Assembly (NCBI GenBank): GCA_944319925.1
Contig: CALUFQ010000004.1
Location: 17,873-81,872 of the forward strand
DNA from: an uncultured Paraprevotella sp.
GTDB taxonomy: Bacteria > Bacteroidota > Bacteroidia > Bacteroidales > Bacteroidaceae
Length of the DNA: 64,000 bases
Reading direction: 5' to 3'
Shown here: one piece after another, positions 42,573 to 50,748 of the stretch
Numbering within the stretch: position 1 is the first letter of the stretch
Layout: the number at the start of each line of letters is the position of its first letter
Program-made: the position numbers and the translations under genes
The notes under the pieces: generated by a model
Databases searched by the model: none
Seen by the model: only the letters and a program-made list of their open reading frames with translations
Told to the model about the DNA's origin: nothing

Positions 42573-44239
42573 TTGTGTTGTGGGTTAAGTAATGCTTTGG
42601 CATTGTCGATGGCCGCTTCGGTCAGGGTGGCCCCGCTGAGCATGTGGGCGATTTCCTCCACGCGGCCTTGTCCGTCGAGGCGGACGATGTGGCTGGCCGT
42701 GCCCTCCGGGCGGTCTTCCTTATATACTTTATAATGTGTGGTGCCGAGGGCTGCGATTTGGGGCAGGTGGGTGATGCTGATGACCTGGCGGTTCCTGGCT
42801 CCCATTTCCTGCATGATGCGGGCCATCTTTTCCGCGATGCTGCCGGACACGCCCGTGTCTATCTCGTCGAAGATGATGGTGGGGAGCTTGACGGCACCCG
42901 AAATCATGGCTTTCAGCGACAGCATGACACGGGCGATTTCGCCACCCGAGGCCACTTGGGCGATGGGCTGTAGCTGCCCGTTCCGGTTGGCACTGAACAG
43001 GAAGTTGATTTTGTCCGCTCCCGTCTCGTCCGGTTCCTCTTTCGGGGACAGCTCAACCTTGAACTGCACGTTGGGAATGCCCATTGGGATGAGCCTTTCC
43101 CGCATCTGTATCTCGGTTTGCGCGGCGGATTTCCTGCGCAAGGCCGTGAGCCGGGCAGCTTGTGCGCACATGGTTTCGCGGGCCTTGTCCCTTTCGGCCT
43201 GCAGGGCCTGCAGGTGTGCGTCGCTGTGGGCTATGGAGTCCAGTTTCCTGCGGCAATCGTCCGCGATGGAGAGAAGCTCGTCCACCGTGTCCACGCGATG
43301 TTTTTGTTCCAGGTCGTAAATGGTGTTGAGCCGTTCGGTGACATAGTCCAGCCGTTCGGGGTTGAATTCGGTTTGTTCCGCGCGTCCTGAGATTTCCCCC
43401 GCCAGGTCTTTCAGTTCGATGTAGCACGACTCCATGCGCGTGGCCAGCTCGTTGCCGTCGGGATAAGCCTTGGCGAGGCCCTCCAGCAGGTGGCGGGCTT
43501 CTTTCAGTGCGTCGAGGATGCCGTTCCTGTCGTTGTCGAGCATCTGCCCGGTTTGGTAGAGCACCTGTTTGATTTCCTCGGCGTGGGAGAGCAGTTCCTG
43601 TTCCTTTTCCAGCTCTTCCTGTTCGCCGCTTTTCAAGGCCGCGTTGTCCAGCTGTTCCAATTGGAAGGCGAGATAGTCCTCTTCTTCGCGGGCTTTTTCG
43701 GCTTCCTGTTGTGCTTGCCTGAGTGTTTTCTCTGCCGCTTTGTAGGTCGAATAACATTCCTTGTAGCGTTGGAGCTCTTCTTTGTCGTGGGCGAGGATGT
43801 CGATGACTTTGAGTTGGAAGTTCTCCTTGTTCAGCAACAAGTTCTGGTGCTGCGAATGCACGTCGATGAGCATTTCGCCCAGTTCCTTGAGTTGGGCGAC
43901 GGAAGCCGGCGTGTCGTTGATGAAGGCACGGCTTTTGCCCGCCGCCGTGATTTCACGACGGACGATGCATTCCTTTCCGTCGAACTCCAGGTCGTTCCGT
44001 GTGAAGAAGTCCTCCATCCCGTAGGCACTGAGGTCGAAGGTGGCTTCAATGACACATTTCGGTGCGCCGTTCTTGATGGCCTTGCTGTCGGCGCGCTGTC
44101 CGAGCAGCAGGCCGATGGCACCGAGGATGATGGATTTTCCCGCGCCGGTCTCGCCGGTGATGACGGAAAAGCCCGGTTCGAAGCGGATGTCCAACGTGTC
44201 TATGAGGGCATAGTTTTGTATGAATAGCGATTTCAGCAT
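42569..44239 (-). CDS. recN: DNA repair protein RecN
   Basis: A 556-residue SMC-like ATPase for double-strand-break repair. Walker A is GETGAGKS near residue 30, the ABC signature is ASGGEIARVML and Walker B is TIIFDEIDTGVSG, with long coiled coils (about 150-350) between them. The start at 44239 (MLKSLFIQNYALID) is the family's usual N-terminus; a longer upstream frame only overlaps the porD gene. It follows porD by 4 bases and overlaps the TPR gene by 4. The order coaBC-porD-recN is common in Bacteroidota. Confidence 0.96.
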   Translation of the reverse strand: MLKSLFIQNYALIDTLDIRFEPGFSVITGETGAGKSIILGAIGLLLGQRADSKAIKNGAPKCVIEATFDLSAYGMEDFFTRNDLEFDGKECIVRREITAAGKSRAFINDTPASVAQLKELGEMLIDVHSQHQNLLLNKENFQLKVIDILAHDKEELQRYKECYSTYKAAEKTLRQAQQEAEKAREEEDYLAFQLEQLDNAALKSGEQEELEKEQELLSHAEEIKQVLYQTGQMLDNDRNGILDALKEARHLLEGLAKAYPDGNELATRMESCYIELKDLAGEISGRAEQTEFNPERLDYVTERLNTIYDLEQKHRVDTVDELLSIADDCRRKLDSIAHSDAHLQALQAERDKARETMCAQAARLTALRRKSAAQTEIQMRERLIPMGIPNVQFKVELSPKEEPDETGADKINFLFSANRNGQLQPIAQVASGGEIARVMLSLKAMISGAVKLPTIIFDEIDTGVSGSIAEKMARIMQEMGARNRQVISITHLPQIAALGTTHYKVYKEDRPEGTASHIVRLDGQGRVEEIAHMLSGATLTEAAIDNAKALLNPQHK

Positions 44240-44243
44240 GTTC

Positions 44244-45170
44244 CTATTTCCTGAGTTTTTCCCAATAATTGCTTTGCGAGGCGTTGATGGCAAACACGAT
44301 GTCATAGACTTTTCCGCGCTCTTCCGCCGTGCCCCGGCCGCTATAGATGTTGACCAGTTCGTCGCGCTTGATGTCCGTGAAGATGACGGGCAACTGGCTG
44401 AGGGTCTTTTGGTCGCGGGCTTGTTTGAGCATTTCGATGGATTCGGTGATGGCCAGCCGTGCCGTGTCGGTGTTTTCCGCCATGCGGTCCAATCCGAGCC
44501 GATGGTATTTGTATTCCAGTTGCCGGAGCGGTTCCATGGCGCCGTCCAGATAGTCGTTGATGAGGGCGAAGCGGTTGCGGTTGTCATCGAAGGCTTTCCA
44601 GCCCGCGTAGCCCAGGTTCTGCGAGTTGTTGGCCACGTCCATGGCCATTTGCAACACGTCCGTGCCGCCGAGAGGAGCCATGGTGTCCATGTCCAGCCCG
44701 ATGATGAGATAGGCGTAATAGGCGATGACAGCCGTCAGGTTGTTATCGACTTGTTCCGGGCGGAACTCCAATTGGTCGAATTGCTGGAATGTGAAGTTGA
44801 AGTCCTCGTCCTGGAAATTGAACACCGTGGTCGTGTAGTTGGAATTATACACCGGACGGCTGCTTTGCACCTGTATGGTGCCGGTGAAGGAGTTGTCCGT
44901 GTCGCTGTAGGTTTTCAGCGTGATGCTGAACGTGCAGTTGATGCGTTCCTTTTCCTCGTATTGCATGTCGGTCCACTGCCGTTCATTGATGAAGGCCGTC
45001 AGCGAGTTTTGCAGGGCTTCGAACACGGCTTCCGTCGTGTTCGAAATCTGCTGGCGGTTGATGGTCACCTTGGCGTTAAGCTCTTGGGCGTGTGCCGGGA
45101 TTGTGACACATGCCGCCATTGCGACAAAAGCGATAAGGTGTCGGGTGATGTGGCTGAAGGTCTTGCGCAT
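44244..45170 (-). CDS. porD: DUF4835 / PorD-like secreted protein
   Basis: A 308-residue protein with a signal peptide (LIAFVAMAACVTIPAHAQ) beginning ELNAKVTINRQQISNT. Family marks are FINERQWTDMQYEEKERINC, VYNSNYTTTVFN and AVIAYYAYLIIGLDMDTMAPLGG. In other Bacteroidota this family (PorD) has been connected with type IX secretion and sits between coaBC and recN, as here. No other type IX component lies in this window, and no classical sorting domain was firmly identified, so involvement in secretion is from family knowledge only. Confidence 0.88.
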   Translation of the reverse strand: MRKTFSHITRHLIAFVAMAACVTIPAHAQELNAKVTINRQQISNTTEAVFEALQNSLTAFINERQWTDMQYEEKERINCTFSITLKTYSDTDNSFTGTIQVQSSRPVYNSNYTTTVFNFQDEDFNFTFQQFDQLEFRPEQVDNNLTAVIAYYAYLIIGLDMDTMAPLGGTDVLQMAMDVANNSQNLGYAGWKAFDDNRNRFALINDYLDGAMEPLRQLEYKYHRLGLDRMAENTDTARLAITESIEMLKQARDQKTLSQLPVIFTDIKRDELVNIYSGRGTAEERGKVYDIVFAINASQSNYWEKLRK

Positions 45171-45184
45171 GTTGTTTCTTGCTT

Positions 45185-46396
45185 TTAGAATAGGGATGAG
45201 AGCTTGTCGATGATGTCCTCGGCCACTTTCTTTTTGTCTTTCAAAGGATAGGCGAAAGTGTCGGTCGGCGTGAGGATGGTCACCTTGTTGGTGTCGTGGC
45301 GGAAGCCCGCCCCTTCATCATTCAGGGAGTTGAGCACGATGAAGTCCAGGTTTTTCCGCGCCATTTTCTCGCGGGCATGCGACAGCTCGTCGTGGGTTTC
45401 CAAGGCGAAGCCCACGAGTTTCTGCCCTTCGTGTTTCATTTCACCGAGAGCCTGCGCGATGTCGCGGGTCGGTTTCAGCCGGAGGAGGAGCCCGTCGCCT
45501 TCCCGTTTGATTTTTTGGTCGGCTATATGTTCAGGAGTGAAGTCCGCCACGGCGGCACAAAGTATGGCCGCGTCCGTCTGCGGGAAACGTGCGGTGGCCT
45601 CGCGGTGCATGTCCGCAGCCGATTCCACGTCAATCTTCCGGATGGCGGGATGGTGGCATTGCAAGGCCGTGGGGCCGCAGACGAGGGTGACTTCCGCGCC
45701 CCGTCCCGCACATGCTTCGGCCAGTGCGAAGCCCATCTTGCCCGAAGAGTAGTTGCCGATGAAGCGCACGGGGTCTATTTTCTCGTATGTCGGGCCGGCG
45801 GTAATCAGTATCTTTTTCCCTTGAAGGTCTTGCCTTTGGGCGAAATGCCGTTCCAGCACACGGATGATGTTTTCCGGTTCTTCCATGCGTCCCTTGCCCT
45901 CCAGGTGGCTGGCCAGTTCACCGCTTGTCGGTTCGATGATGTGGTTGCCGAAACTGCGGAGTTGTCGCAGGTTTTGCTGTGTGGCGGGGTGGGCGAACAT
46001 GTCGAGGTCCATGGCCGGGGCGACAAACACAGGGGCTTTCATGGACAGGTAGGTGGTGATGAGCATGTTGTCGGCGATGCCGTGCGCCATCTTGCCGATG
46101 GTGGAGGCCGTGGCCGGGGCTACGACCATGGCATCGGCCCATAGTCCGAGGGCTACGTGGCTGTGCCAACTGCCGTCCCGTTGGGAGAAAAATTCACTGA
46201 TGACGGGTTTGCTGGTCAGGGCGGAAAGCGTGATGGGCGTGATGAACTCCTTTCCGGCAGGGGTAATGACGACCTGCACTTCGGCCCCCCGCTTGATGAG
46301 GCCGCGGATGAGGTAGCAAGCTTTGTAGGCCGCGATGCTGCCCGTGATGCCTAATACGATTTTTTTCCCTTTGAGTGTGTCCATGCCGCGTGTCAT
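45185..46396 (-). CDS. coaBC: bifunctional phosphopantothenoylcysteine decarboxylase/synthetase
   Basis: A 403-residue coenzyme A biosynthesis enzyme. The flavin-dependent CoaC half (1 to about 190) has GITGSIAAYKA, DAMVVAPATASTIGKMA and PAMDLDMFAHP; the last has Asp where enterobacterial enzymes have Asn in PxMNxxMW. The CoaB half (about 195-403) has KKILITAGPTYEKIDPVRFI, NYSSGKMGFALAEA and VLNSLND. The ATG at 46396 overlaps the exonuclease stop by 4 bases; a second ATG 4 codons on (MDTLKGKK) is an alternative start. Function is secure. Confidence 0.95.
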   Translation of the reverse strand: MTRGMDTLKGKKIVLGITGSIAAYKACYLIRGLIKRGAEVQVVITPAGKEFITPITLSALTSKPVISEFFSQRDGSWHSHVALGLWADAMVVAPATASTIGKMAHGIADNMLITTYLSMKAPVFVAPAMDLDMFAHPATQQNLRQLRSFGNHIIEPTSGELASHLEGKGRMEEPENIIRVLERHFAQRQDLQGKKILITAGPTYEKIDPVRFIGNYSSGKMGFALAEACAGRGAEVTLVCGPTALQCHHPAIRKIDVESAADMHREATARFPQTDAAILCAAVADFTPEHIADQKIKREGDGLLLRLKPTRDIAQALGEMKHEGQKLVGFALETHDELSHAREKMARKNLDFIVLNSLNDEGAGFRHDTNKVTILTPTDTFAYPLKDKKKVAEDIIDKLSSLF

Positions 46397-47160
46397 TTGT
46401 TCATCTCCAACCGGATTTGGGTCAGGATTTGTTTGGTGTTGCGGGCAAAGTCGCCTTGCAGGATCCAGCTGTAATAGCCCGGGTCGGTGCGGAGCACATC
46501 GGTGACTTTCTTTCCCTTGTATTTCCCGAAATTGAAAACGATTTCGTGCTGTTCGTTGTAAATCATGCGCCCGGCGAAGTCCACGTTGTCCGTCATGCGT
46601 GAGAATTCGGACAGGAAGGCCACATCGTTTTGCAGGTCTTCGGGGTAGTGGTCCAGCTGCGCCATGAGCACTTCGTAAGTGGCGCGGGTGTCGGCCAATG
46701 CGGAGTGGGCGTTTTCGAGGTCTTTCCCGCAGTAGAACTTGTAGGCGGCACTCAGTGTGCGGCGTTCCAACTTGTGATAGATGTTTTGCACGTCGATGAA
46801 CTTCCGCTTCCGCAGGTCGATGTCAATGCCTGCTCTCAGAAATTCTTCGACGAGCATGGGCACGTCGAAGCGGTTTGAGTTGAAACCGGCGAAGTCGCAA
46901 CCTTTGATGGTGTTGGCCAGTTCCTGCGCGATTTGTTTGAACGTGGGACAGTCGGCCACGTCCTTGTCATAAATGCCGTGGATGGCCGACGAACTCTCCG
47001 GAATGTGCATTTCCGGGTTGATGCGCATGCTCTTCGACTCCTCGTTGCCGTTGGGATGCACTTTGATGTAGCACAGTTCCACAATGCGGTCCGTGGTGAT
47101 GTTGATGCCCGTGGTCTCCAGGTCGAAGAACACGATGGGATTTTTCAGGTTCAGTTTCAT
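46393..47160 (-). CDS. DnaQ-like 3'-5' exonuclease (DEDDh)
   Basis: A 255-residue exonuclease of the DNA polymerase III epsilon/ExoX type. Exo I is FFDLETTGI, Exo II is GFNSNRFDVPML, and Exo III with the catalytic His-Asp is HSALADTRATYEVL. After the nuclease core, about 60 residues (FGKYKGKKVTDVLRTDPGYY) form the small C-terminal domain seen in ExoX-like proteins. It lies 12 bases after dnaN, so a role in replication or repair together with the clamp is likely. It has no clear clamp-binding motif at the extreme C-terminus. Confidence 0.9.
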   Translation of the reverse strand: MKLNLKNPIVFFDLETTGINITTDRIVELCYIKVHPNGNEESKSMRINPEMHIPESSSAIHGIYDKDVADCPTFKQIAQELANTIKGCDFAGFNSNRFDVPMLVEEFLRAGIDIDLRKRKFIDVQNIYHKLERRTLSAAYKFYCGKDLENAHSALADTRATYEVLMAQLDHYPEDLQNDVAFLSEFSRMTDNVDFAGRMIYNEQHEIVFNFGKYKGKKVTDVLRTDPGYYSWILQGDFARNTKQILTQIRLEMNK

Positions 47161-47172
47161 ACACGCGGCGGG

Positions 47173-48297
47173 TTAGTCGTTAAGCATCATGGGCATCAGC
47201 AGCATCAGCAAGTCTTCGTTCTCTTCTTGTTCGGCAGGAACGATGACACCTGCGCGGCTCGGGTCGGCCAGTTCGATGACCACGTTTTCACTGTTGATGT
47301 TGTTCAGTATGTCAATCAGGTAAGTGCCTTTGAACCCGATGTTCATCGGCATGCCTGCATATTCGCATGCGACATGTTCCTCGGCAGAGGTGGAAAAGTC
47401 AATGTCTTGGCCGGAAACAGTCAGGTCATTGTTCTCCAGGTGCAGTTTGATGAGGGCGATGCTTTGGTTGGCGAAGACAAGCACCCGCTTCAGCGCACTC
47501 AGCAGTGCAATCCGGTCCACGGTGATGCGGAACGGGTTATTGTTCGGGATGACGGAATTGTAATTGGGGAATCTTCCTTCAATGAGCCGGCAAGAGAGTT
47601 GGGAAGAGGCCAACTTTGCCACAGCATTGCGGTTGCTGAATTTGAGCGTGACGGTGTCGGATTCCTTAGGCAGGAGGTTCCTTAGCAGCAAGGCCGGTTT
47701 CTTGGGCAGGATGAACGAGGCCGGTTGCGGATTTTGGATGTCGAATCTTTTGTCGCGCACGAGTTTGCTGCCATCGGTAGTGACGAAAGTCAGGCTGTCT
47801 GGTTGGAGGTCGAAATAAATGCCGTTCATGACCGGGCGCAATTCATCTTCAGCTGCGGCGAAAAGGGTATGATTGATGCCGTCGAGCAGGGTGGCGGACG
47901 GAATGTCAATGGTTGTCATCTCCTCTTCCTCCACGCCCATTTCGGGATATTCCTCCGCATTTTGTCCCATGATGTTGAAATGGCCGTTTTGGTAAGTGAC
48001 GGAGATTTCCATGTTGTCGGGATTGATTTCAAATGCCAAAGGTTGGTCGGCGATTTCCTTCATCGAATCTTGGATGGTTTTGGCATTGATGCAGAAGCGT
48101 ATAACCCCGTCGCTCTCCACGAGTCCCATCCAGGTCACCAGTGTGGTTTCGCTGTCTGAGGCCGTGATGGTCAACGTGTTGTCATGGATGTCAAACAAGA
48201 AGCAGTCGAGAGCCGGTAGTGTGTTTTTGGAGTTTATGACGCGCCCTATGGTTTGTAGCCGACTAAAGAGTTCGGCACTGGAAACAATAAATTTCAT
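47173..48297 (-). CDS. dnaN: DNA polymerase III beta subunit (sliding clamp)
   Basis: A 374-residue ring-forming clamp of three repeated domains. The N-terminus (MKFIVSSAELFSRLQTIGRVI) and the C-terminal ending MLLMPMMLND fit the family, the latter the usual M-L/M-P-M-x-L clamp terminus. First gene of the replication/repair run dnaN-exonuclease-coaBC-porD-recN-TPR, all closely spaced or overlapping. A very good promoter lies at 48325-48356. Confidence 0.97.
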   Translation of the reverse strand: MKFIVSSAELFSRLQTIGRVINSKNTLPALDCFLFDIHDNTLTITASDSETTLVTWMGLVESDGVIRFCINAKTIQDSMKEIADQPLAFEINPDNMEISVTYQNGHFNIMGQNAEEYPEMGVEEEEMTTIDIPSATLLDGINHTLFAAAEDELRPVMNGIYFDLQPDSLTFVTTDGSKLVRDKRFDIQNPQPASFILPKKPALLLRNLLPKESDTVTLKFSNRNAVAKLASSQLSCRLIEGRFPNYNSVIPNNNPFRITVDRIALLSALKRVLVFANQSIALIKLHLENNDLTVSGQDIDFSTSAEEHVACEYAGMPMNIGFKGTYLIDILNNINSENVVIELADPSRAGVIVPAEQEENEDLLMLLMPMMLND

Positions 48298-48324
48298 GTT
48301 GTCGCTTTTTTATGATTCTAACCA

Positions 48325-48356
48325 CAAAATTACGGATTTAAGAGGAACGGAACAAA
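48325..48356 (-). promoter_or_regulatory. dnaN operon promoter
   Basis: On the minus strand TTTG (48356-48353), 20 bases, then TAATTTTG (48332-48325): a full consensus Bacteroidota promoter, 28 bases before the dnaN ATG. Confidence 0.75.
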
Positions 48357-48397
48357 AAAAATAATTTAAAAATCAATGGCAACCGGAAAATAAGTTG

Positions 48398-48405
48398 TAA
48401 TTTCG
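48398..48405 (+). promoter_or_regulatory. -7 box of the DUF3127 gene
   Basis: TAATTTCG, one mismatch from TAnnTTTG, 38 bases before the ATG at 48444. It faces away from the dnaN promoter, so the two genes are divergently expressed. Confidence 0.45.
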
Positions 48406-48443
48406 CGGCACTTATTTATTCATCAACAGATAAAAGCAACAAT

Positions 48444-48824
48444 ATGGAAATTACCGGAAAAATCATTGCGGTGTTGCCCGAAAGGGGGGGCATTTCGCAG
48501 CGCACCGGATCGGAATGGAAAGTGCAGGAATATGTGTTGGAAACGCAGGAACAGTATCCCCGGAAAATGTGTTTCGATGTGTTCGGGGCGGATAAGATAG
48601 CCCAGTTTGCGATTCAAATCGGCGACCAGCTCACGGTGTCCTTTGATATTGACGCGCGCGAATACCAGGGACGTTGGTACAACAGTATCCGTGCTTGGAA
48701 GGTGGAGCGTGTCGCCGACCCCGCAGCGGCGCAACAGCCGCAGCCTGCGCCATTTCCACCGGCAGGGAATGCGGCGCCCGTGGATTTCTCGCAAGGTGAT
48801 TCCAAGGACGACCTGCCGTTCTGA
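48444..48824 (+). CDS. DUF3127 OB-fold protein with SSB-like acidic tail
   Basis: A 126-residue protein: about 95 residues of DUF3127, predicted OB-fold (MEITGKIIAVLPERGG, EYVLETQEQYPRKMCFDVFG, YQGRWYNSIRAWKVERV), then a Pro/Ala/Gln-rich linker and the terminus GDSKDDLPF. That tail closely resembles the SSB C-terminal peptide (DDIPF/DDLPF) that recruits repair proteins. It is divergent from dnaN. A single-strand DNA or RNA binding role is inferred; it is clearly not the canonical ssb gene, being diverged in the OB-fold. A hairpin terminator follows. Confidence 0.88.
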   Translation: MEITGKIIAVLPERGGISQRTGSEWKVQEYVLETQEQYPRKMCFDVFGADKIAQFAIQIGDQLTVSFDIDAREYQGRWYNSIRAWKVERVADPAAAQQPQPAPFPPAGNAAPVDFSQGDSKDDLPF

Positions 48825-48845
48825 TGGAGGCAGGCTCATCGTTAT

Positions 48846-48881
48846 AAAGACTTTGCCGGGCAAACGCCCGGCAAAGTCTTT
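48846..48881 (+). terminator. terminator of the DUF3127 gene
   Basis: AAAGACTTTGCCGGGC (48846-48861) pairs exactly with its complement at 48866-48881 over a 4-base loop, followed by T. It starts 22 bases after the stop. Confidence 0.88.
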
Positions 48882-49110
48882 TAATGAACGGCCGCAATTG
48901 GTCATTATGGGACAGTCTGCATTTTTTGATTTATAGCCGAACAAAAATGGTTTGCGAAAAATCTTCCTGCATGTCAAGGAAGGAAAAGCGGTTCGTCCGG
49001 GCAGGGTGTGATGGAGGACTCCCCCGCCTCACGCCCACGTGAACACCCCGGGCGCATCCACGGACAACATAAATGGTTTGGGAAAAAGGGGAAAAGTCAC
49101 TTATGTGCAT

Positions 49111-49160
49111 GGGAAACCCCTCCGGCCCTTCGGGCCACCTCCCCTACGAGGCGGAGGTGT
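49111..49160. repeat. GC-rich hairpin repeat (isolated arm)
   Basis: Contains GGAAACCCCTCCGGCCCTTC then GGGCC and the complement of the CTCCGCCT-GTAGGGGAGGT unit, matching the arms at 9184-9230, 11182-11233 and 11672-11719. The inner stem is GGCCC/GGGCC with a TTC loop. Confidence 0.6.
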
Positions 49161-49200
49161 TTTCCTTCGGGCGGATAAGCGATGGGAAACCGTGCATTTG

Positions 49201-49254
49201 ACCACAAACGAATATTCTTCATTTGTTAAACCTCCAAGGCAAGGAACAGTTCCC
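49201..49254 (+). repeat. dispersed short repeat (ACAAACG/GGAACAGTTCC family), copy 2
   Basis: Matches 11087-11140 (minus) and 56255-56306 (plus). As at 11 kb, it follows directly after a GC-rich hairpin arm with a short related linker (GGATAAGCGATGGGAAACC-like). Confidence 0.65.
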
Positions 49255-49312
49255 GGTTTAGCTGGATGTTATGTGGGCTTGTGGGGGGTGAATCCATCTG
49301 TGCCTGAAAGAA

Positions 49313-49352
49313 AAGCGGGCGGATTCGGAATGGTTTCCGGAGCCGCCCGCTT
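49313..49352 (-). terminator. terminator of the RND efflux operon
   Basis: AAGCGGGCGG (49313-49322) pairs with CCGCCCGCTT (49343-49352) with further inner pairing (TTCCG/CGGAA). On the minus strand it is followed by TTCTTTC. It lies 26 bases after the TolC-like gene stop. Confidence 0.8.
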
Positions 49353-49377
49353 GGGGTAAGTAGTTGATGTTTTAGGG

Positions 49378-50748
49378 TTATTCTGTGGTATATCCGCCGC
49401 CCAACGCTTGGTACAGTTCAATGACAGCCTGTATTTGGTCGAAGCGGTTGCTGATTTGCGACATCTGTGCGGTCAGCAACGTCTGTTGTGCGGTCAACAC
49501 CTGCAAGTAGTTGGTGGAAGAGTTCATCATCAACGCCTGGGTGCTCTTTACGGCTGTTTCCAATGCGGCTACTTGTTTGGCATACAAGCTGCTCTTTTCA
49601 TCAGATGCTTGGATTTTGGTGAGCGCGGCGTTCACTTCCGTGCCGGCATCCAGCAAAGTTTGCTGGAACGTCAGTTTGGCCTGTTCCTGTTGGGCTTTGG
49701 AAATCTTATACTGCGCCCGCAACTTCCCGTTCTGGAACAAAGGCTGGGTGAGTGACCCGATGGCGCTCCAAATCCACTTGCCCGGATTGACCACCGTTCC
49801 CAAATCGTTTGTCCATCCGATGGTGCCGCTCAGGTTGATGCCGGGATAGAATGCCGCACGGGATTCGTTGGTGGCATAGTAAGCGGCGGCCAACTGCGTT
49901 TCTGCTTGTTTCACGTCCGGGCGGTTAGCCAAGGCGGCAGCCGGAACGCCGGCGGAGAGATTGGACGGTACCGTCCATCCGTCCATCGTGCCGATGTCGT
50001 ACTTTTGCGGCGCATCGCCCAGCAAGGCACAGAATTCATTTTCCAAATCACTGATTTGTTGTTTCAGGTCGGTGATTTGTGTGCAGATGCTGTAGTAGTT
50101 GGCTTCAGTCTGCGACACGGCGGCCATGTTGCTCTGCCCGGCTTCCATCAAGGCGCGGGTGGTCTTCACGTTTTCCTTCCACAGTTTTTCCGTTTCCATG
50201 CTGATGGCCAGTTGGTCGCCCAGCATGGCCAACGAATAGTAGTAGTTGGCGATGGCGGCAATCAGCTGCGACTGCACGGCCTGGCGGAAAGCTTCGCTGT
50301 TGGCCAGTTGTGCCTTGGCACGTTTCTTTGCGTTATGCAGGCTGCCGAAGAGGTCCAACTGCCAGGAAGCCGTCGCGGGGATGGTGTAGGTTTGCGTGGC
50401 TTTACCCCAATCCACACCTGCCAGCGTACCTTGCGGAGCCAGTGCCAAGCTGGGGATATAAGCCCATTTGGCGGCTTTCAACGTGGCTTCGGCTTGTTCG
50501 ATTTGCAATTGTGCGCTGAGCATATCCGTGTTTTGCGATAGCCCCTTTTCGATGAGGACTTGCAGTTTCGGGTCGGTGAACACCTCTTGCCATCCGAGGG
50601 AGGCCATGCCCAGCGAGTCGCCCCCTTGGACATTCTCACTGCGGTACAGGTTATCCATTTGGATGTCCGCCGGGCGCTCGTAGCTCTTGTATAGGCCGCA
50701 GCTGCTCAGCAGGGCAGCCGCGGTCATGGTCATGATTATCTTTTTCAT
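49378..50748 (-). CDS. outer-membrane efflux lipoprotein (TolC/OprM family)
   Basis: A 456-residue channel subunit of an RND pump. The signal peptide ends in a lipobox (AAALLSSC, Cys17), the N-terminus YERP is typical of NodT/OprM-type factors, and two OEP repeats with long helices follow (LQIEQAEATLKAAKWAYIPS; ADVKQAETQLAAAYYATNES-like). It is the last gene of the adaptor-permease-channel operon and starts 4 bases inside the end of the permease gene. It should form the trimeric exit duct. Complete. Confidence 0.94.
   Translation of the reverse strand: MKKIIMTMTAAALLSSCGLYKSYERPADIQMDNLYRSENVQGGDSLGMASLGWQEVFTDPKLQVLIEKGLSQNTDMLSAQLQIEQAEATLKAAKWAYIPSLALAPQGTLAGVDWGKATQTYTIPATASWQLDLFGSLHNAKKRAKAQLANSEAFRQAVQSQLIAAIANYYYSLAMLGDQLAISMETEKLWKENVKTTRALMEAGQSNMAAVSQTEANYYSICTQITDLKQQISDLENEFCALLGDAPQKYDIGTMDGWTVPSNLSAGVPAAALANRPDVKQAETQLAAAYYATNESRAAFYPGINLSGTIGWTNDLGTVVNPGKWIWSAIGSLTQPLFQNGKLRAQYKISKAQQEQAKLTFQQTLLDAGTEVNAALTKIQASDEKSSLYAKQVAALETAVKSTQALMMNSSTNYLQVLTAQQTLLTAQMSQISNRFDQIQAVIELYQALGGGYTTE

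Noticed and set aside
48444-48824. DUF3127 gene as the canonical single-strand binding protein gene ssb
   Set aside because: The OB-fold lacks SSB family motifs; only the C-terminal tail is similar.
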